Shown here in pieces: positions 6,772-9,448 of a DNA stretch of 9,448 bases (position 1 is its first letter; every line of letters begins with the position of its first letter). The stretch is taken from positions 1 through 9,448 of the forward strand of contig CAZCWX010000316.1 of NCBI GenBank assembly GCA_964502465.1, given 5' to 3'. This DNA is from CAZCWX01 sp964502465 (GTDB taxonomy: Bacteria > Desulfobacterota > Binatia > Bin18). Made by a program: the position numbers and the translations under genes. The notes under the pieces were generated by a model, which searched no databases, had not been told where the DNA came from, and saw only the letters and a list, made by a program, of their open reading frames with translations.

Positions 6772-7200
6772 ATGGCAACACAAGAATTTGAAGTTCAACA
6801 GGTGCTCAAAGCCTACCGCAAAGGACTCATCTCGGATGAACTCTTTGCCGAGCAGATGAAAGAGCTGGGGGCAACGATGAATGGAAATGCTCTGGACGTG
6901 ACGAACGTCTTTGAGCATCGAGGGAAGCCCATCAAGATGCTGCAGAAGACTCCACAGAGCAATATCGCGGTCTTCACCCTGCCGGCTGGGTACACGAACG
7001 ACAAAGAGAATGCCCATCGCGGTGATCAGATCATCTATGTGATCGAGGGATGCGCGACCGCTCGTGTCTCCGGCAAGGAGCAGGACATCAAGGCTGGAGA
7101 TATTCTGATGATTCCGGCCGAGGCGCCACACACGTTGCGCACTGGCAGCGACCCCTTCTTTGGTTTCACTGTTTTCGCTCCGCCAGAGGAATTGGGGTAG
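6772..7200 (+). CDS. Small single-domain cupin protein
   Basis: The 142-residue protein starts at the ATG at 6772, chosen over an in-frame ATG at 6733 because AAGGAGGG (6757-6764) lies 7 nt upstream of it. Residues 1-35 look helical and are followed by a single cupin barrel. Motif 2 is recognisable as GDILMIPAEAPH (109-120), with H120 conserved. Motif 1 is degenerate: the stretch AHRGDQIIYVIEG (81-93) keeps H82, but the second histidine and the glutamate positions appear as R83 and Q86. Metal binding is therefore uncertain. Small cupins act as enzymes, sugar or ligand binders, or stress proteins; I cannot choose. It is divergent from the transporter operon and 66 nt upstream of a thioredoxin-reductase-like gene on the same strand, possibly cotranscribed with it. 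Confidence 0.85.
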   Translation: MATQEFEVQQVLKAYRKGLISDELFAEQMKELGATMNGNALDVTNVFEHRGKPIKMLQKTPQSNIAVFTLPAGYTNDKENAHRGDQIIYVIEGCATARVSGKEQDIKAGDILMIPAEAPHTLRTGSDPFFGFTVFAPPEELG

Positions 7201-7223
7201 GCTGAGAGCTGTCTGCTGACAGC
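7201..7223. repeat. Heptamer repeat with small hairpin directly after the cupin stop codon
   Basis: Three GCTG-starting heptamers (GCTGAGA, GCTGTCT, GCTGACA) begin at the base after the cupin TAG. They contain a perfect 6-bp stem, GCTGTC (7208-7213) and GACAGC (7218-7223), with a TGCT loop. A short GTGG/CCAC pairing (7224-7227 with 7239-7242) followed by five T (7243-7247) lies just beyond. Together they could weakly attenuate transcription into the next gene, but the second stem is too short to call a terminator. Confidence 0.5.
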
Positions 7224-7266
7224 GTGGGTATGATAACGCCACTTTTTCCCCCCAGTGTGGGTCTGT

Positions 7267-8199
7267 ATGGCTGAGACGTATGACATCGTTATCGTCGGCG
7301 GTGGAGCTGCCGGCTTCACCGCCGGCCTGTATGCAGCGAGGGACCGGTGTCGCGCCCTGTTGATCGAGCGGTTCTCGGCTGGTGGTCAGGTGCTCAACTG
7401 CGAACACATCGAAAACTATCCGGGCTTTCCTGAGGGGATCGCAGGCTACACGCTCGGCCCTCTCCTGCAACAGCAAGCGACCAGCCTCGGACTCACAATG
7501 CGGTTGGCTGAGGTCCAGGCTGTCCGTCTCGAGGGGAAACTGCAAGTGCTGCAGACGGATGACGGGGAGGTCCGTACCAAAACGCTCATCTTGGCAACCG
7601 GCTCCAGTTTCACCAAGCTTGGTATTCCTGGAGAGGACGTATTGCTCGGCAAAGGAGTATCTCACTGTGCTGCCTGCGACGGCGCATTTTTTATGGATCA
7701 GCCGGTAGCGGTGATTGGCGGTGGTGATGCTGCCGTAGATGAGGGATTGCATCTCACTCAGTATGCAGCGCAAGTGACAATCGTGCACCGCCGTGACACG
7801 CTCCGTGCCTGTCAGCTCTTGCAGGAACGCGCACGAGCAAACGAGAAACTCACGTTCCGCTGGAATACTGTCGTGCGGGCAATTGAAGGGAATGACGGGG
7901 TGCAACGAATCCAGTTAGAGGATGTCAAGACTGGCGCGCATTCGCCAATGGAGGTTGCTGGGGTGTTTATCTATGCTGGCCTCACCCCGAACACGCAGTT
8001 CCTGAACGGTCTCGTTCCACTCGACCAGCACGGACAGATCGTGACGGATCTCTGGATGCGCACTGCGGTGCCTGGCATCCTGGCGGCTGGCGATGTGCGC
8101 CAGGATGCGTCACGTCAACTCATTTCTGCTGCCGGCGATGGCGCCACGGCTGCACTCGCAGCCATTCATTATATGCGAACCGGGGAATGGACCTCTTGA
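7267..8199 (+). CDS. trxB: Thioredoxin-reductase-like NADPH-flavoprotein
   Basis: Cytoplasmic FAD enzyme of the low-molecular-weight thioredoxin reductase family, expected to pass electrons from NADPH through FAD and a dithiol to thioredoxin or a similar partner. It has 310 residues, the usual size. Motifs: FAD-binding GGGAAG (11-16), redox pair C134-A-A-C137 in CAACDG, NADPH-domain GGGDAAVDE (151-159), HRRDTLR (174-180; the HRRxxxR pattern favours NADPH), and the C-terminal FAD motif AAGDVRQ (273-279) with RQLISAAGDGATAA (283-296). I use the ATG at 7267, which places the FAD motif at the family's usual distance. A GTG at 7255 is in frame, and neither start has a clear ribosome binding site. 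No thioredoxin gene is visible nearby. The bypass of TrxA by another partner, or a paralogue role, remains possible. Confidence 0.9.
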   Translation: MAETYDIVIVGGGAAGFTAGLYAARDRCRALLIERFSAGGQVLNCEHIENYPGFPEGIAGYTLGPLLQQQATSLGLTMRLAEVQAVRLEGKLQVLQTDDGEVRTKTLILATGSSFTKLGIPGEDVLLGKGVSHCAACDGAFFMDQPVAVIGGGDAAVDEGLHLTQYAAQVTIVHRRDTLRACQLLQERARANEKLTFRWNTVVRAIEGNDGVQRIQLEDVKTGAHSPMEVAGVFIYAGLTPNTQFLNGLVPLDQHGQIVTDLWMRTAVPGILAAGDVRQDASRQLISAAGDGATAALAAIHYMRTGEWTS

Positions 8200-8256
8200 A
8201 CATTGGCAGTGAAGAGCGAAGCATAAGGAGACGCGCAGGAATCACTTGAGCAATAC

Positions 8257-8314
8257 TTGTGGTGCAGGCGCCCCGCCTGCCTGGCGTGATGCAGGCCAGA
8301 GGCCCGCACCACAA
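8257..8314. repeat. REP-like palindromic doublet (GTGG-hairpin-linker-hairpin-CCAC)
   Basis: Outer arms TTGTGGT (8257-8263) and ACCACAA (8308-8314) are perfectly complementary. Between them are hairpin 8264-8280 (GCAGGCG, CCC loop, CGCCTGC; perfect), a 10-nt linker, and hairpin 8291-8307 (GCAGGCC, AGA loop, GGCCCGC; one mismatch). The order is tetranucleotide GTGG, hairpin, linker, hairpin, CCAC, the same architecture as the element at 204-280 with unrelated stem sequence. It sits in the 154-nt spacer between the convergent trxB-like and VOC genes. Transcripts from either strand would fold into the same three-way junction, so it could serve as a bidirectional 3'-end structure. Six T at 8330-8335 are too far away to make it a standard intrinsic terminator. 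Confidence 0.65.
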
Positions 8315-8353
8315 TATCGGAACGGTCAATTTTTTATTGATGTGCGAGTCGTT

Positions 8354-8797
8354 TCATGCCCGCTTCCAATACGGTTCATTATTGAGCGCGGGCTGGGTTT
8401 CGGCCAGTTGGAAAAGTACCCCGCAGGCGCTCTTCGGTGAGATGAATGCCTCGGTCAGGCGTTCGTCTTCATAGCGCTTATCGACAATCCGCAGTCCCTG
8501 TCCTTCCAGGAGCGCGATCTTCTCTGGCATTCCTGGTACTTGCAGCGTGATATGATGAACGCCTTCCCCACGTTTTTCCAGAAATGTCGCCACAAACCCT
8601 TGAGGATCGATGGGCTCTAATACCTCAAATGTAAGATCAGCGAGATCAAATACGGCGTAACGAAAGCCCCCACCACGGCCTACGGTTTCATAGCGAAAGG
8701 TTGCCTGCAGGGCTTTCTCAAAGAACGGGCGAGCCTTGGCGATACTATGGACTGCGATGGCGACGTGATCGAGACGGCCAATTGGTTCTGTTGACAT
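8354..8797 (-). CDS. Glyoxalase/VOC-fold protein, methylmalonyl-CoA epimerase-like
   Basis: The protein has 147 residues and starts at the ATG at 8797, fixed by AAGGAGG on the minus strand (8803-8809) 5 nt upstream; an upstream in-frame ATG at 8845 lacks this. Two beta-alpha-beta-beta-beta units are evident. Landmarks resemble methylmalonyl-CoA epimerase: LDHVAIAV (9-16), FEVLEP (57-62), FLEKRGEGVHHITLQV (72-87) and SPKSACGVLFQLAE (120-133). Epimerases use two His plus Gln/Glu ligands. H11, E58 and H81/H82 are present, but the last ligand, normally Glu in an IELVE-type ending, is Q130. The substrate may therefore differ or activity may be altered. No methylmalonyl-CoA mutase gene is adjacent. 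It converges on trxB and diverges from menA. I am sure of the fold, not of the reaction. Confidence 0.85.
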   Translation of the reverse strand: MSTEPIGRLDHVAIAVHSIAKARPFFEKALQATFRYETVGRGGGFRYAVFDLADLTFEVLEPIDPQGFVATFLEKRGEGVHHITLQVPGMPEKIALLEGQGLRIVDKRYEDERLTEAFISPKSACGVLFQLAETQPALNNEPYWKRA

Positions 8798-8856
8798 GAT
8801 TTCCTCCTTGTCAGAGCGGAAGAGATTGCCTGCTCTCGGACACAAACAAGCAAACT

Positions 8857-8884
8857 GTAGAGACGTAGCACGCTCTGCCGCTAC
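8857..8884. repeat. Degenerate 28-bp palindrome, GTAG to CTAC
   Basis: The element begins GTAGAGACGTAGC, ends GCCGCTAC, and is an imperfect palindrome with intact GTAG/CTAC ends. It resembles a decayed copy of a short interspersed palindrome of the kind GTAGAGACG...CGTCTCTAC that I recall from other bacterial genomes. I cannot verify that link. It lies in the spacer between the divergent VOC and menA genes. Confidence 0.3.
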
Positions 8885-8901
8885 GGGAAACCATCCGTGC
8901 C

Positions 8902-8968
8902 CCTTCGGCGTTCTTCAAGACAGGCTTGTCGGAGGGCGCGATGACGCACATAATAGCGCCGAAGGAGA
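8902..8968 (+). promoter_or_regulatory. Possible structured menA leader masking the ribosome binding site
   Basis: CCTTCGGCG (8902-8910) is perfectly complementary to CGCCGAAGG (8957-8965). The pairing extends by one G-U and one A-U towards the loop. The right arm contains most of the menA ribosome binding site GAAGGAGA (8961-8968, 6 nt before the ATG). If the leader is transcribed from upstream of 8902, this stem would hide the site. A 4-bp hairpin (GACA, GGCT loop, TGTC) lies inside the loop. I recognise no known riboswitch class. Confidence 0.35.
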
Positions 8969-8974
8969 TTGCAT

Positions 8975-9448
8975 ATGACCTACGAACACACCCTAGCAGC
9001 AGGCACAGGGCCGAGCCGAATCAAGATCTGGATTGAAGCCACTCGGCCTTTTTCCTTTACTGCATCAGTGACACCCGTGCTGATCGGCTCTGTCTTAGCG
9101 GTAGCGGATGGTCCATTTGCTCTCGGGCGATTCCTCCTGGCACTCTTCGGTGCGTTGTTCATCCACATTGGGACCAACTTGATTAACGACTATTACGACT
9201 ATGTCAACGGAGTGGACACGCCAGAGACATTAGGACCGAGTCAAGTGATCCAACGGGGACTCCTGACCGCGGATGAAGTGTATTGGGGCGGAATTGCGAC
9301 GTTTGCCATAGGCAGCCTGTTTGGCCTGATCTTAGTTGGTCTCTGTGGCTGGCCGATCTTGGCCCTGGGAATCGTTAGTGTCCTGGCCGGCTATTTTTAT
9401 ACTGCGAACCCGCTGTCTCTTGCTTATATCGCCCTTGGTGAGGCGACG
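8975..9448 (+). CDS. menA: UbiA-family prenyltransferase, probable 1,4-dihydroxy-2-naphthoate prenyltransferase (5' half, cut by the right edge)
   Basis: Integral membrane enzyme that attaches the polyprenyl tail to 1,4-dihydroxy-2-naphthoate in menaquinone synthesis. From the ATG at 8975 (ribosome binding site GAAGGAGA at 8961-8968) 158 codons are open to the window end, about half of the usual 290-310 residues. Visible are IEATRPFSFTASVTPVLIG (20-38), the first Asp-rich Mg-diphosphate motif NDYYDYVNGVD (71-81; N71, D72, D75, D81), GPSQVIQRGLL (87-97) and VLAGYFYTANPLSLAYIALGE (136-156, ending in the GE typical of MenA). Hydrophobic segments fall near 27-43, 50-68, 104-123 and 126-143. The RGLL and YFYTANP stretches favour MenA over UbiA or chlorophyll/haem synthases, but the second Asp motif lies beyond the window, so another UbiA-type enzyme is possible. 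Confidence 0.85.
   Translation, partial: MTYEHTLAAGTGPSRIKIWIEATRPFSFTASVTPVLIGSVLAVADGPFALGRFLLALFGALFIHIGTNLINDYYDYVNGVDTPETLGPSQVIQRGLLTADEVYWGGIATFAIGSLFGLILVGLCGWPILALGIVSVLAGYFYTANPLSLAYIALGEAT

Noticed and set aside
6718..7905. 395-codon open frame on the minus strand
   Set aside because: It is antisense to the cupin and the trxB-like gene, both of which carry family motifs and correct family lengths. Its translation shows no recognisable domain, and it has no plausible ribosome binding site.
8257..8335. Intrinsic terminator after the trxB-like gene
   Set aside because: The T-run (8330-8335) begins 15 nt after the end of the folded element and has no adjacent stem, so it does not meet the usual hairpin plus U-tract pattern.
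8246..8440. 64-codon frame containing a GAGAPPAWRDAGQRPAPQ-type stretch
   Set aside because: This peptide is simply the translation of the palindromic doublet at 8257-8314. Such peptides are typical false genes over palindromic repeats, and the frame runs antisense into the VOC gene.

Overview
The window comes from a bacterium of moderate to high GC. Its genes are Gram-negative in style, with strong AAGGAGG-type ribosome binding sites on several genes and a menaquinone-type prenyltransferase. I cannot assign a species. Intergenic spacers dense with small palindromic and heptameric repeats suggest a large, repeat-tolerant environmental genome. That is an impression, not an identification.

Layout. 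Positions 1-63 (minus) hold the first 21 codons of an unrecognised gene that runs off the left edge. Positions 285-6651 (minus) hold a complete five-gene family-5 (Dpp/Opp type) ABC importer operon. Read 6651 to 285, its order is substrate-binding protein, permease B, permease C, ATPase D, ATPase F. From 6772 rightwards (plus) lie a small cupin and a thioredoxin-reductase-like flavoprotein. A glyoxalase/VOC-fold gene resembling methylmalonyl-CoA epimerase (8354-8797, minus) converges on the flavoprotein gene and diverges from a menA-like UbiA prenyltransferase (8975 onwards, plus, cut by the right edge).

How the genes work together. The importer is self-contained: a membrane-anchored binding protein of 709 residues delivers substrate to a B/C permease pair powered by D/F ATPases, both with the C-terminal four-cysteine oligopeptide-transporter domain. 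The substrate cannot be read from sequence. The cupin, reductase, VOC protein and MenA do not form an obvious single pathway; redox and quinone metabolism is the only loose theme.

The least ordinary content is between the genes. Two elements (204-280 and 8257-8314) have the layout of a REP/inverted-REP pair: a GTAG or GTGG tetranucleotide, hairpin, linker, hairpin, then the complementary tetranucleotide. A separate family of 7-nt units, consensus GCTGANN, occurs in three spacers. In each it abuts or overlaps the stop codon of the upstream gene; in one it encodes the last residues and stop of the D ATPase. A 9-bp complementarity that would mask the menA ribosome binding site is a further candidate regulatory structure. 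I see no CRISPR array, rRNA, tRNA, insertion-sequence transposase or phage gene, and no gene-free stretch longer than 300 bases.
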